Below, piece after piece: positions 7,393 to 15,715 of a stretch of DNA of 39,287 nt. This DNA comes from Actinomycetota bacterium (lineage in GTDB: Bacteria; Actinomycetota; Actinomycetes; S36-B12; UBA5976), in the NCBI GenBank assembly GCA_947452755.1, contig CANGDT010000015.1, positions 1-39,287 on the forward strand. Direction: 5' to 3'. Under the pieces are notes generated by a model. The model had not been told where the DNA came from. It did not search any database and worked only from the letters and a program-made list of their open reading frames with translations. Numbering within the stretch: the stretch's first letter is position 1; each line of letters begins with the position of its first letter. A program made the translations under genes and the position numbers.

Positions 7393-9294
7393 ATGGCGAA
7401 TCTACCCGAACTTCATACGCCAATTCCCAAGGATGTAGATGGCCATCATGGAGAGCACGAACTTGGCGTGATTCTCTCCAAAATTGAAGACCAGCAGCTA
7501 GAACTTTGGTTCGACGTGAACTACTTACCCGAAGTCCCAGATATTGATCTGATCCTTTATTCGCCGAAAGTTGGTGTCTTTGTTTCGGAAGTCAAAGGTC
7601 ACAGACTCGATGAGATCAAGGAATACGATTTCACAACATTGCTACAAACAAATGGGAAGAAAGCACAACACCCTGTCCACCAAGTTAAGAAAGGGAACGA
7701 ACAACTCCGAAACTATTTCTCGCGGTTAGCAGTTCTCCGGTCTCAGCGAGTGAAACCGCCATTCCTACAAACAACTGTATTTTGGCCACGGATTACACGC
7801 GCAGAATGGAACGGCAGATTTAAGGAACCCCAATTTGTGGACCAGGCCTACCATTTTATTTTCAAAGACGATCTGACCAGCGGCCACAAACTCATCACGC
7901 GATTGAGTGACCTCGCTACTCGGCCACTCCACGGAACTGTTGTTCCTCAATCGGCTCGCGGAAATCACGAAGGCGTTCCGATGCTTCGCGAACTGCTCAA
8001 GCCAAAGGGTTCAGTAGGAAATGTGTCACCGACGAAGGTTTCACAAATTCGCTCAGTAAAACCAGATTCGGTCAAAGTTGTTGATCAATATCCTTACGGG
8101 CCAAAGTATGACGTTTTTTTCACTGGGCATCCCGGAACTGGAAAAACAACATTGCTCGAAGAAATTGGCATTCGTCATGCGCGTGAAGGCGCCTCGGTTC
8201 TATTTATCTGTTTCAACAAAGTACTTGCAACCGAAGCCAGGAGAAACTTTCAAATCCTGCGGGCTGGCGCCAAATTGCAAGGTCACATCGACGTATTCGA
8301 TGAATACGACCTCTACTCAATGATCTTGCCAAATCCAGACCCTGCAGAGTCCGCTGTTCAAATGAGCACCGCCGAACAAGTTATTGCCCAACTAGCCACC
8401 TACTCCGAAGGCTATAAACCGAAATACGACACGATTCTGATTGATGAATCGCAAGACCTTTCAGGCGGAGTTTTTCTCCTGGCTCGCGAATTAAGCAAAC
8501 CAGAAACTTCATGGTTTGTCGCTTACGGCAAAGGACAGGAGCTCTTTGGGTACGAAACTGGACGGCCCATGCCAGCAACTGAACTCGAAGAGTGGATGAA
8601 ATCTGCTTCACGGGTTCGACGTCCCCGCCAATTCAGAGGTGCCCCACTTCCCTTTCTTGCAGCCCAAGCGTTCTACGAGCAAGCTCCCAACATAGAGGCG
8701 GGAATAAAATTTATTCACGAACGCGCGCTCGATACGACTCCATCGCCTGGCGGCATGCAACTGACTCTGGATCTTCCATCTCCTGCATCCTCTTTAGACA
8801 TCGAGTATGGACCGGGCGAAGAGGATAAGAAAGATTTCATTCGCAGTTGCATTCTAAAATCTGTTCAAGAAGTTCGGGATGCTGGCGCAGAGGCAGATCT
8901 CTTAATTTTGGTGGCAAGTGGAAACGCGCAGAATCCCACCTATCCGACTGTCATCGAAACTCTGACGCAGCTTGAGGTCCCAATTCACGATCTAACGAAA
9001 CTTGAAAACCGACGCATCGAAGCTCCGCCGGGATCGGTGCGAATCTCCACATCCATGGGGGTTCGAGGCATCACCGCATCTCACGTACTTGTATTCGACT
9101 TCGCATATCTTCAGGGATTCTGTGAACGTCCAGAGCTTCCACCGATTCGCAATCTTGGTTATGTAGTTCTCAGTCGAGCCACTCAGGCCACTCGCATCGT
9201 CGTGCCCACAGACGAAATCAATGAATCTGTGCGATTCCTACAAGCCTCTATCGACGAACTACGCCGCCTAGAACTCACGGGCCAACGCAAGTAA
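7393..9294 (+). CDS. NERD-domain nuclease fused to SF1 (UvrD-like) helicase
   Basis: The 633-aa protein joins an N-terminal NERD nuclease-related domain (about 20-135; Glu21, Asp50/Asp52 and the Glu66-x-Lys68 pair of the restriction-endonuclease-like fold) to a superfamily 1 helicase. Helicase motifs seen are Walker A GHPGTGKT (245-252), motif II IDESQD with Asp351-Glu352, and a late YVVLSRAT block (about 589-596) equal to motif VI of UvrD/Rep enzymes. It should unwind and perhaps cleave nucleic acid in the cytoplasm, in repair or in defence against invading DNA. AAAGGA stands 6 nt before the ATG. The body of the gene looks more A+T-rich than the core genes at 18-26 kb. It converges with whiB after 3 nt. 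Confidence 0.85.
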   Translation: MANLPELHTPIPKDVDGHHGEHELGVILSKIEDQQLELWFDVNYLPEVPDIDLILYSPKVGVFVSEVKGHRLDEIKEYDFTTLLQTNGKKAQHPVHQVKKGNEQLRNYFSRLAVLRSQRVKPPFLQTTVFWPRITRAEWNGRFKEPQFVDQAYHFIFKDDLTSGHKLITRLSDLATRPLHGTVVPQSARGNHEGVPMLRELLKPKGSVGNVSPTKVSQIRSVKPDSVKVVDQYPYGPKYDVFFTGHPGTGKTTLLEEIGIRHAREGASVLFICFNKVLATEARRNFQILRAGAKLQGHIDVFDEYDLYSMILPNPDPAESAVQMSTAEQVIAQLATYSEGYKPKYDTILIDESQDLSGGVFLLARELSKPETSWFVAYGKGQELFGYETGRPMPATELEEWMKSASRVRRPRQFRGAPLPFLAAQAFYEQAPNIEAGIKFIHERALDTTPSPGGMQLTLDLPSPASSLDIEYGPGEEDKKDFIRSCILKSVQEVRDAGAEADLLILVASGNAQNPTYPTVIETLTQLEVPIHDLTKLENRRIEAPPGSVRISTSMGVRGITASHVLVFDFAYLQGFCERPELPPIRNLGYVVLSRATQATRIVVPTDEINESVRFLQASIDELRRLELTGQRK

Positions 9295-9297
9295 CTT

Positions 9298-9702
9298 TTA
9301 CGAAGCCAGACCGTAATCGTCGCGCTGGGCGATTTCACGCCAGCGGTAAATCGTGCGTTCGGTCCTGCCGTACTTGGCGGCAAGTTCGATGGCTGGTTTT
9401 TTGCTCAGCACATCTGAGAGCCATTCAGCGTTCTCGCGACGCTGTTCCATCGTTGTGAACTTGCCACGGCGTCCCTTGTTACGGGTGGCGGTATCAATGC
9501 CACCCCAGATGCCGGCGATTTCGTTGGCTTGTGCCCATTCGGCACACGAACGCTGCACTGGGCAGGTGCCACAAATGGCTTTGGCGACAGCGGACTTGGC
9601 ACGATCATCGTCGTCCCACAGTGTTGCGTCCTGTCGGACACATGCGCCTTGCGCAAGGAAATCAGGGGTGCGGAGAGCGGCGTACAGGGAATCAAGGTTC
9701 AT
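9298..9702 (-). CDS. WhiB-family iron-sulfur regulator with C-terminal HTH-like tail
   Basis: The 134-aa protein has the four cluster-binding cysteines of WhiB/Wbl proteins: Cys21, then Cys44-x2-Cys47-x5-Cys53, and the GIWGG turn (64-68) followed by basic residues. These proteins carry a redox-sensitive 4Fe-4S cluster and act with the primary sigma factor in actinobacteria. After the Wbl core, residues about 90-128 (PAIELAAKYGRTERTIYRW) resemble a helix-turn-helix, an extension not present in a minimal Wbl protein. The ATG at 9702 is preferred over 9711 because AAAAGGA is 8 nt from it but abuts the other. Its targets cannot be told; the neighbouring accessory genes are candidates. Confidence 0.88.
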   Translation of the reverse strand: MNLDSLYAALRTPDFLAQGACVRQDATLWDDDDRAKSAVAKAICGTCPVQRSCAEWAQANEIAGIWGGIDTATRNKGRRGKFTTMEQRRENAEWLSDVLSKKPAIELAAKYGRTERTIYRWREIAQRDDYGLAS

Positions 9703-10093
9703 CGGGAACATCCTTTTCAGAGTGACTTACAAAGCAAACAGAGGTAACCTCGCTGCCCAAGAGCTTGGGAAGCTTTGGTCGACAACAAACATTCGGCTGG
9801 AAGGCCGAGGCAAAACATTTTGCGCTAGCGAACTAGCACGAACGTGTTACAAGGAACCGGTGGACTGGAACCAATGTCTGTTTGAACAAATTGACAGGCT
9901 TCGACTTGAGCTCGCCTTGATGGCACTACTCCTGCGAATGACCTGCTGAATCAATGTGTTCCTTTTCTTATTTCTGTTAATTAACTTGCTTTGTTCGTCC
10001 TCTGTGGATCATCTGTCCCGGAGGAGGAATACATTTATACACCCTTAAGCGATCAGAGCGCAATAGCGGGGGTGCCGCTTTTTGAAAAAACTT

Positions 10094-10115
10094 TGTCAGG
10101 CCATTGTTTTAGCCG
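10094..10115 (+). promoter_or_regulatory. Weaker PafBC-type box, first of a tandem pair
   Basis: TGTCAGGC (10094-10101), 8 nt, then TAGCCG (10110-10115). The upstream half fits but the last base of TAnnnT is missing. It lies 56 nt ahead of the better match, so it may be a degenerate second promoter or chance. Confidence 0.35.
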
Positions 10116-10149
10116 TTGCGAGTCAGCCACAGACCGTTTTACCCAAAAA

Positions 10150-10171
10150 TGTCACACCCCAGTGCTACGGT
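10150..10171 (+). promoter_or_regulatory. PafBC/RecA-NDp-type promoter before GIY-YIG gene
   Basis: TGTCACAC (10150-10157), 8 nt, then TACGGT (10166-10171). Spacing and TAnnnT fit the consensus and the first five bases of the box match, with the sixth deviating. It is 31 nt from the chosen ATG. Confidence 0.6.
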
Positions 10172-10201
10172 GATGGTCCCAAAAGAAGGAGACGTACACA
10201 C

Positions 10202-11248
10202 ATGGCACTTACCCCCGGCGAGATTTACTTTGTTCGCGAAGCCGATTACCTGACGAAGAAGCTCACCCCGTACGTGAAAATCGGGCTTGTCCGCGAGGCA
10301 GAATTCCGTGATTCGACCAATCGAATTTTGGAGCACCAGACCGGTAATCCTCGAACACTGTCGGCCCCTGACGTCGTAAAAACTGCAATGGTCGAACGAA
10401 TCGAAACCCTATTGCACGGACTCTTTGCAACATCTCGCATTGAGGGCGAATGGTTTTATCTCGAAGACGATCGCCTCGCTGATGCAATCAAGACTGCCCA
10501 AACATTCGCGGCCGAAGCCGATGCCGCCTACCCGTTTTTTGAACGGGCCGAGGCGCTCAAAGACAACCTGGCAAGTGAAGACGCGCTGCCCGCGACAGAT
10601 GAACTTAAGGCTTTGCACGCCGAGTGGCTGATTGCCGATGCAAGCACCGCGGAGCTGACCAAAACTGAGAAGCGAGTGCGCGAAGCTTTCCGTGAAGCAT
10701 TTGAACAAAACGAACCAGTGGCTGGTGCCGCACGTGCCGTTGCCGTAAAGGGCGCGAAGCGATTTGATGAACCCGGCTTCAAGGCAAAGTACCCAGAAAT
10801 CTACGCCGAATTTCTTGAGACGATTTCCAAGCAAACTGGCAGTTTCCTGCCAACCCGCGCCAAAGGAAACGAAGACATTGCCCAATACCTAGCCGACAAA
10901 GTCCAGCCGTTGATTGCCGAAATTGATGCAGTGTTTGTCGCGATTGAAGCCGGAACAAAAGCCAAAGCTGACCTGAACGGCCCATACCTAGTAGTTCTCG
11001 AAACTCTCGCATTGGCCGAGTGGAACAAAGACGTCGCAGAAATGAAGCTGCGCGTTGCTTGCGGAATCCATAAAGGCATCGAAGGCATCTGCAAGTGGGA
11101 TCGCATCATGAAAGAAACCGAGAAGCTCGATAAGCCTGGATTAACCGTGGCACACCCAGACTTGGTTGCAGAGTTCACAGTCGAAACCGAAGGCCGACAG
11201 GCAGTTCACGTCGCACCGCGAATCGCAGCTGGAGAATCGGTCGATTAA
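10202..11248 (+). CDS. GIY-YIG/T5orf172-type nuclease-domain protein
   Basis: The 348-aa product opens with a T5orf172 (MUG113-like) GIY-YIG domain: GEIYFVRE as the first strand, YVKIGLVRE as the second, an Arg-bearing helix (NRILEHQTGNPR, about 40-51), Glu62 (in VERIETLLHG) and EGEWFYL closing the domain near 85. These domains bind and often nick DNA. The remaining 250 residues are Ala/Glu/Lys-rich helices of unknown role. The ATG at 10202 is chosen because AAGAAGGAG lies about 10 nt upstream and the longer reading would cross the promoter box. It ends convergently with the LRV operon, the stops overlapping. Confidence 0.75.
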   Translation: MALTPGEIYFVREADYLTKKLTPYVKIGLVREAEFRDSTNRILEHQTGNPRTLSAPDVVKTAMVERIETLLHGLFATSRIEGEWFYLEDDRLADAIKTAQTFAAEADAAYPFFERAEALKDNLASEDALPATDELKALHAEWLIADASTAELTKTEKRVREAFREAFEQNEPVAGAARAVAVKGAKRFDEPGFKAKYPEIYAEFLETISKQTGSFLPTRAKGNEDIAQYLADKVQPLIAEIDAVFVAIEAGTKAKADLNGPYLVVLETLALAEWNKDVAEMKLRVACGIHKGIEGICKWDRIMKETEKLDKPGLTVAHPDLVAEFTVETEGRQAVHVAPRIAAGESVD

Positions 11249-11688
11249 AACCGATCGAGCAAGGCGATTATTGCAAGTGCTTCTGGTGGAGAATCTACGT
11301 TCGCGGCAACTGCCCGACGCACTTGCACTTCGGGGTCATTCGCCAACGTATACAAATCCGCAATGGGTGTGCGCACATTTGCGGCAACCATCGCTCGCAC
11401 ATACGCGGACTCGTCATAAACCAACGCACGCAAAATTGATACAGGCGTCCGCGGATTATCGGCAACAAAACCTCGGACAATCCACAATTCATCACCAGCC
11501 AATTTATGTAACTTGCGCAGGGACACCGTCGTTGAACGTGCTTCGAGGCTTCGTTTCTTAGCGGCTGGATCTTTAGCCAACGCCGCGAGCTGATTGCCCA
11601 CAGGACCAAACCCGTTCTCGATCGTTGAATTGCGCCATAAACGTTTGACATGCTGCATGTTCACTTCGCCGTCATCATCAAACATCAT
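11245..11688 (-). CDS. LRV-repeat protein, small, 147 aa
   Basis: After about 45 residues of unassigned N-terminus, the protein is built of three leucine-rich-repeat-variant (LRV) units, each about 24 residues with the pattern VR-x3-A-x-N-x-x-(T/S)P-x-x-(I/A)L-x-x-L-x-x-D (VADNPRTPVSILRAL, VAANVRTPIADLYTL, VAANVDSPPEALAII). LRV units form alternating alpha and 3-10 helices, a protein-binding scaffold. The gene starts 5 nt after the stop of the larger LRV gene, so the two are translated together. It lacks the Cys-rich iron-sulfur motif that precedes some LRV proteins. It may act as an accessory to the 484-aa paralogue and to MoxR/vWA, by context only. Confidence 0.8.
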   Translation of the reverse strand: MMFDDDGEVNMQHVKRLWRNSTIENGFGPVGNQLAALAKDPAAKKRSLEARSTTVSLRKLHKLAGDELWIVRGFVADNPRTPVSILRALVYDESAYVRAMVAANVRTPIADLYTLANDPEVQVRRAVAANVDSPPEALAIIALLDRF

Positions 11689-11693
11689 CTGAA

Positions 11694-13148
11694 CTACACA
11701 CCTAACAATGCAATTTGAATCTTCAAATCCTCGGTTGCATTCGGGCTTGCCAACACCTGTTGACGCACACGCACATCCGCATCAAACGACAACTCAACGA
11801 GGACCCACTCAGGCGTCTTCGGATTACGTGCCACTGCCCCGCGGACTTGATACATCTTGTCCTTGGCAGCAACTTCCAATTCGTCAGGTGACATTCGGGC
11901 AACTAGTCCCGCCTTCACATAGGGACTTGAGCTCTTGCGAATAATCTCAATGGCCTCATCCGATGCATCCGGATGCTCAGCCACCACCAACTGCGGATAG
12001 AACGTCAACCCATGGCCGTTCAGCATCAGCGAATACGGGTAACGAGTCTCTTCGGGTTTCGGTGTCGAGTCCATGATCTTGAGACGACCGGCATTGACCA
12101 TCATGTCCAATAACTCGGTGTCGAGTTCCATCCACTGGGCCACATCCCAGGCCATGCGACCCATTCGGGTAGTTAGAACGACTTTGGCCACTTCACGGTT
12201 CATCCACCAATCAGAGCGGAGGACTTCAGGCAAGTGTCCATTCCAAAAAGTTGTCACCAAGAATTCAACAGCGCAAAAAGGGTCAATCAAATCTAAATAA
12301 TTCAACACAGTGTTGTGCGATGCATCTTTCTGCAACATGACCTTGAGCTGCTTCAACGAGATGAAACCATGCTCGTAAGCCATCAGGTGCGCAGTCACGC
12401 GGATGCCCGCCGACCGGTCATTCGCTAGCCGGGCGTAGTCCTTTTTTGAAATGGGACTTTCCGACAGAATCTCAGCACGCTCACGAACTGGTCCACCGCC
12501 TTTGGCACGACGAGCTAATACGCGTGCATGCGCAATTTCTGCAGCCTGTGCGCGCACCTCCGCACCCAAATGATCATTTGCGACCAAGGATTCAACGACC
12601 GTGATTGATTCATCGTGCATCAACTTTGCAGCAATCGCATCTGTGCAGTTGCGATGCTTCGCAATCACTCCGCGCGTCAAACTTTCAGTGTCGCTAATTC
12701 CTGACATTAATTCCTTCGACGTCATCATCGGGTTACTGAGTGCAGCACGACGCACACGTCCTTCCCAATCACGCTTCAATGTTCGCAACGTGTCCATGGG
12801 AGTATCAATGTTTTTTGCCACATCTACACGAATGTCAACATCATGATGTTTTGCGGCAATCGCAAGCATCTCAGGCGTGCGCTTGCGATGGTTCAACACA
12901 ATACGTGGTTTCGTTTTCGCAAGTTCTAGCAAAGCTAATTCAAGTTCACGATCAGGAAACTTGAAATTATGGATTGCATTGAGTACGACACTTGAGTCCT
13001 TGTCGCGGGCAAGGCGTAACAACGTGTCAACAGACGTGTTCACATTGGCTGCTGTATGACGCCGAACAATGTCGTTGGGATGGTTGGCATACTCATCCAA
13101 TTCTTCGGCAGTCAGGTGCGGACGCCAAGCGGCCGGAAGAGAAGTCAT
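11694..13148 (-). CDS. LRV/HEAT-like repeat protein, 484 aa
   Basis: The N-terminal half consists of LRV units of about 24 residues (for example HTAANVNTSVDTLLRLARD near 28-46 and ALSNPMMTSKELMSGISD near 138-155) and the extreme C-terminus returns to three clear units (KAGLVARMSP, GAVARNPKTPEWVLVEL, QQVLASPNATEDL). The middle (about 245-380) is non-repetitive and Trp-rich. It has no catalytic motif I recognise and no export signal. The ATG at 13148 has AAGGAG 5 nt upstream; an earlier in-frame start lacks one. It is divergent from moxR across a shared palindromic promoter region and leads the two-gene LRV operon. Probable role: scaffold or adaptor for the MoxR/vWA pair, inferred. Confidence 0.8.
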   Translation of the reverse strand: MTSLPAAWRPHLTAEELDEYANHPNDIVRRHTAANVNTSVDTLLRLARDKDSSVVLNAIHNFKFPDRELELALLELAKTKPRIVLNHRKRTPEMLAIAAKHHDVDIRVDVAKNIDTPMDTLRTLKRDWEGRVRRAALSNPMMTSKELMSGISDTESLTRGVIAKHRNCTDAIAAKLMHDESITVVESLVANDHLGAEVRAQAAEIAHARVLARRAKGGGPVRERAEILSESPISKKDYARLANDRSAGIRVTAHLMAYEHGFISLKQLKVMLQKDASHNTVLNYLDLIDPFCAVEFLVTTFWNGHLPEVLRSDWWMNREVAKVVLTTRMGRMAWDVAQWMELDTELLDMMVNAGRLKIMDSTPKPEETRYPYSLMLNGHGLTFYPQLVVAEHPDASDEAIEIIRKSSSPYVKAGLVARMSPDELEVAAKDKMYQVRGAVARNPKTPEWVLVELSFDADVRVRQQVLASPNATEDLKIQIALLGV

Positions 13149-13178
13149 CGAAGCTCCTTGTTGCAATGTGGGAACTCG

Positions 13179-13200
13179 ATTATTGCCCGAACGACTGACA
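13179..13200 (-). promoter_or_regulatory. PafBC-type promoter, minus arm, before LRV operon
   Basis: Read on the minus strand, TGTCAGTC (13200-13193), 8 nt GTTCGGGC, then AATAAT (13184-13179). The box is strong; the -10 deviates at its first base from TAnnnT. It is the mirror image of the box driving moxR, giving a perfect 12-bp inverted repeat (13193-13204 with 13213-13224). Confidence 0.6.
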
Positions 13201-13216
13201 TTTTGACCCCCGAAAA

Positions 13217-13238
13217 TGTCAGTCCCTGGCGGTACTTT
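13217..13238 (+). promoter_or_regulatory. PafBC/RecA-NDp-type promoter before moxR-DUF2201
   Basis: TGTCAGTC (13217-13224), spacer CCTGGCGG, then TACTTT (13233-13238) fits TGTCRGTG-N8-TAnnnT with only the last box base different. It sits 40 nt ahead of the moxR ATG and back to back with the minus-strand box. Confidence 0.78.
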
Positions 13239-13277
13239 GAGTCAGTCAACCTCGACAGATCCCCTGGAGCCGCCCGC

Positions 13278-14399
13278 ATGCTGAACGCCGCCGAATACCG
13301 CGATACCTACCTTGCTTTGCACGTGTGCATTAATGCGCGCGTGCCAGTTATTTTGTGGGGACCGCCGGGACAAGGTAAAACGTCAGTTATTAAGGCGCTG
13401 GCATCGCATGAAGAGCGCACGTTGAAGGTGCTGCTGGCCAGCATTCGTGAACCACAAGACTTCGCAGGTTTGCCATCGATTCAGAACGGGCGTGTCACAC
13501 TCGTTGCGCCAGACTGGGCCCAAGACCTGGCTGAAGATGGCAACGGTATTTTGTTTATGGATGAAGTGAATACTGCTCCGCCGGCAGTTCAAGCGGCCTT
13601 GCTTCGAGTCAGTCTCGACAAAGTTGCCGGTGATTGCGAACTTGGCGAACGCACCAGCATCGTTGCGGCAGCCAATCCCCCCGAGCAAGCTGCTGATGGT
13701 TGGGATTTAGCTCCCCCGCTTGCGAATCGGTTCTGTCACCTTGATTGGGAATTGCCCAGCGAAATTGTGCGCAATGGCATCGCCGGAAACTGGCCTTCCT
13801 ATTCGATTCCGTCGGTGGATGAGGCAGAGTTGGCTGCGGCATTGGACAGCGAGCGCGCGATCCTTGGTGGCTTTCTGATGACACGTTCGGACTTAACAAC
13901 CGTGTTGCCATCATCAACCAGCGAACAAGGGCGAGCATTCCCCACACCGCGTTCATGGGAAATTGCTGGACACCTCAGCGCCTGGATTACGGCCGCTGGC
14001 ATGGCCGAATCTGTCCGCCGACTATTGATTCGCGGGGTTGTTGGTTCGGGTGCCGCAGCGGAATACCTGACCTACCGCGACAACGCAGACTTGCCACAGC
14101 CCGAAGCTGTCCTTGAAAACGTTGCCGCTTTTGTTTTGCCCAAGCGCGCAGACCAAGTGTTCGTTATCGGCGCTTCAGTGATTAACGCAGTGCGTTCAAA
14201 CGTGACACCTGATCGTTGGCATGCCGCAGGTGCGTTACTCGAAGCAATCAGCGCCAAGAATCCTGACATCGCCGTCAGCCTGGCCCATGATTGGCTGAAG
14301 ATTCGCCCAGTGTCGAAAGATCCTAAGAAACCGATCATGCCTGACCCCAAAGTGCTGCACTCAATGCTGCCGTTGTTGGTTGCTGCGGGGATGATTTAG
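13278..14399 (+). CDS. MoxR-family AAA+ ATPase
   Basis: The 373-aa protein shows Walker A GPPGQGKT (28-35), Walker B ILFMDE with Asp95-Glu96, and a sensor-1 Asn133 in AAANPPE, the pattern of MoxR/RavA-clade AAA+ ATPases that form hexamers and remodel partner proteins, typically together with a vWA-domain protein. The ATG at 13278 has CTGGAG 8 nt upstream; reading further up in frame would cross the promoter and the divergent LRV gene. The stop TAG overlaps the GTG start of the vWA partner (TAGTG), so the two are made together. The pair very likely works as one complex. A damage-type promoter stands directly upstream. Confidence 0.92.
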   Translation: MLNAAEYRDTYLALHVCINARVPVILWGPPGQGKTSVIKALASHEERTLKVLLASIREPQDFAGLPSIQNGRVTLVAPDWAQDLAEDGNGILFMDEVNTAPPAVQAALLRVSLDKVAGDCELGERTSIVAAANPPEQAADGWDLAPPLANRFCHLDWELPSEIVRNGIAGNWPSYSIPSVDEAELAAALDSERAILGGFLMTRSDLTTVLPSSTSEQGRAFPTPRSWEIAGHLSAWITAAGMAESVRRLLIRGVVGSGAAAEYLTYRDNADLPQPEAVLENVAAFVLPKRADQVFVIGASVINAVRSNVTPDRWHAAGALLEAISAKNPDIAVSLAHDWLKIRPVSKDPKKPIMPDPKVLHSMLPLLVAAGMI

Positions 14400-15715
14400 T
14401 GATCAAGAAGTCCGCTGTGACAATCACGCCAACAGACGAAGATGCTCGAATCAAAGTCATGGCCGCTCGCATCATTGCGCAACAACGTTGGCCCTACATG
14501 TCCAGCTTGTTGTTTTCGTTGCGCTTAGTGCAGACAGAACATCACGATGTCAGCACAATGGCCGTCGATGCCGGATGGCGAATGTATTACAGCCCTACAT
14601 TCATTCACTCACTAGATCCAAAAGAACTTGCAACAGTGTTGATGCACGAATCAATGCATTGCGTCCTGAAGCACAGCTCACGCTTCCAGGAAATGTCACT
14701 GGGGCCTATTCGCGACGACTTTCGTGAACATGCCGATTTTTATGCCTACGTCTGGAACCTAGCTGGAGACTGCAGCGCAAATCTGACTATCGACCAGATG
14801 GGTGCACCATTTCCAAAGGACAATGCACCGGTGCGCTATTCGGATTTTGCTAGCGCTGGCTTGGTCGAAGGTGAAATTACAGAGGTGGCCTTCCTGAAAC
14901 TGGTCAAGCATTTGCGTCCGCAATATGACGACGATGCCGGACACGTTCATACTGACTGCGGTTCAGTCATAGGTGGCCTGCCGCGTAAGTATGAGATGCC
15001 CACCGATGACGCGGAAACTCCGGCAGCGAATTCCACCGAACAAGACCGTGTGCGCGATCGCCTTGCATCCGACGTGTTAGCCGCCAAGGAACAAGGAAAT
15101 ATGCCAGCAGGGTTAGTGCGCTGGGCTGAGGACTACCTTGACCCAAAGATTGATTGGCGCAAGGCACTCGCGGTGCGCATTCGTGCAGCCGTAGCATCTG
15201 TGGCAGGTCGACGTGACTATTCGTTCATGCGGCCATCGCGCCGCCAAGACGCAATGCGTAATGCAGGAAGCACCGTCATTTTGCCGGCCATGCGTCAACC
15301 TGCCCCACCACGAATTGCGATAGTTGTTGACACCAGCGGAAGTATCACTGCCGACGAACTCAATGGATACTTGGGTGAAATGCGTGGCATGGTGCGCGCA
15401 GTCGGGGTCAGCCACGGACTGTGGGTCATTCCCTGCGATGCTCAGGCTTACGAAGCAACCCGAGTTAAGTCATCGGCATCACTCGAGCTGATCAATTTCA
15501 AAGGTGGCGGCGGCACCAACATGTGCAAAGGTATCGATGCCGCGCTTGCACTTCAGCCCAAACCTCACATCATCATTGTGTTGACTGATGGCTTTACTCC
15601 GTGGCCAACTGAACGCCCGAAAGGTCAAGAGCATTACATCGTAGTGCTTACAACTGATGAGGCACGCTCGCAGGTTCCTGAATGGGCCACCACAATCTTG
15701 ATCGAAAAGGATTAG
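14399..15715 (+). CDS. Metallopeptidase-like plus vWA domain protein (DUF2201)
   Basis: The 438-aa product combines an N-terminal zinc-metallopeptidase-like domain (HESMH, His83-Glu84-x2-His87, with a Glu/Asp-rich helix downstream) and a C-terminal von Willebrand A domain with an intact MIDAS: DTSGS (Asp311, Ser313, Ser315), Thr373 in GGGGTN, and Asp397 in LTDG. This is the DUF2201 architecture that travels with MoxR ATPases. A GTG start at 14399 overlaps the moxR stop. A natural reading is that MoxR loads or reshapes the vWA protein and the peptidase-like domain cleaves or binds a target; whether it is active is unknown. It converges on the next LRV gene, the two stops overlapping. Confidence 0.9.
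   Translation: MIKKSAVTITPTDEDARIKVMAARIIAQQRWPYMSSLLFSLRLVQTEHHDVSTMAVDAGWRMYYSPTFIHSLDPKELATVLMHESMHCVLKHSSRFQEMSLGPIRDDFREHADFYAYVWNLAGDCSANLTIDQMGAPFPKDNAPVRYSDFASAGLVEGEITEVAFLKLVKHLRPQYDDDAGHVHTDCGSVIGGLPRKYEMPTDDAETPAANSTEQDRVRDRLASDVLAAKEQGNMPAGLVRWAEDYLDPKIDWRKALAVRIRAAVASVAGRRDYSFMRPSRRQDAMRNAGSTVILPAMRQPAPPRIAIVVDTSGSITADELNGYLGEMRGMVRAVGVSHGLWVIPCDAQAYEATRVKSSASLELINFKGGGGTNMCKGIDAALALQPKPHIIIVLTDGFTPWPTERPKGQEHYIVVLTTDEARSQVPEWATTILIEKD

Larger units (their letters stand above)
9703..10201. other. 499-nt stretch without a convincing gene
   Basis: Open frames here are short, start in odd places or are shadows of whiB. The last 110 nt carry the promoter region of the GIY-YIG gene, with one clear and one weaker PafBC-type box. 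A Shine-Dalgarno-like GGAGGAGGA at 10020-10028 has no usable start after it. A 5-bp hairpin at 10065-10079 followed by five T is a weak plus-strand terminator candidate. No tRNA or repeat array is visible. Confidence 0.6.

Noticed and set aside
9353-9949. 198-codon frame on the plus strand across whiB
   Set aside because: Its first half is antisense to the WhiB cysteine motif and the rest has no family pattern or ribosome site.
10065-10083. Hairpin with five T as a terminator
   Set aside because: The stem has only 5 bp and no plus-strand gene lies within 700 nt upstream; mentioned only inside the gene-less stretch.
13193-13224. The 12-bp inverted repeat as a transcription terminator
   Set aside because: It lies between divergent starts, not after a gene, and has no T-run beyond the stem; each arm is better explained as a promoter box.
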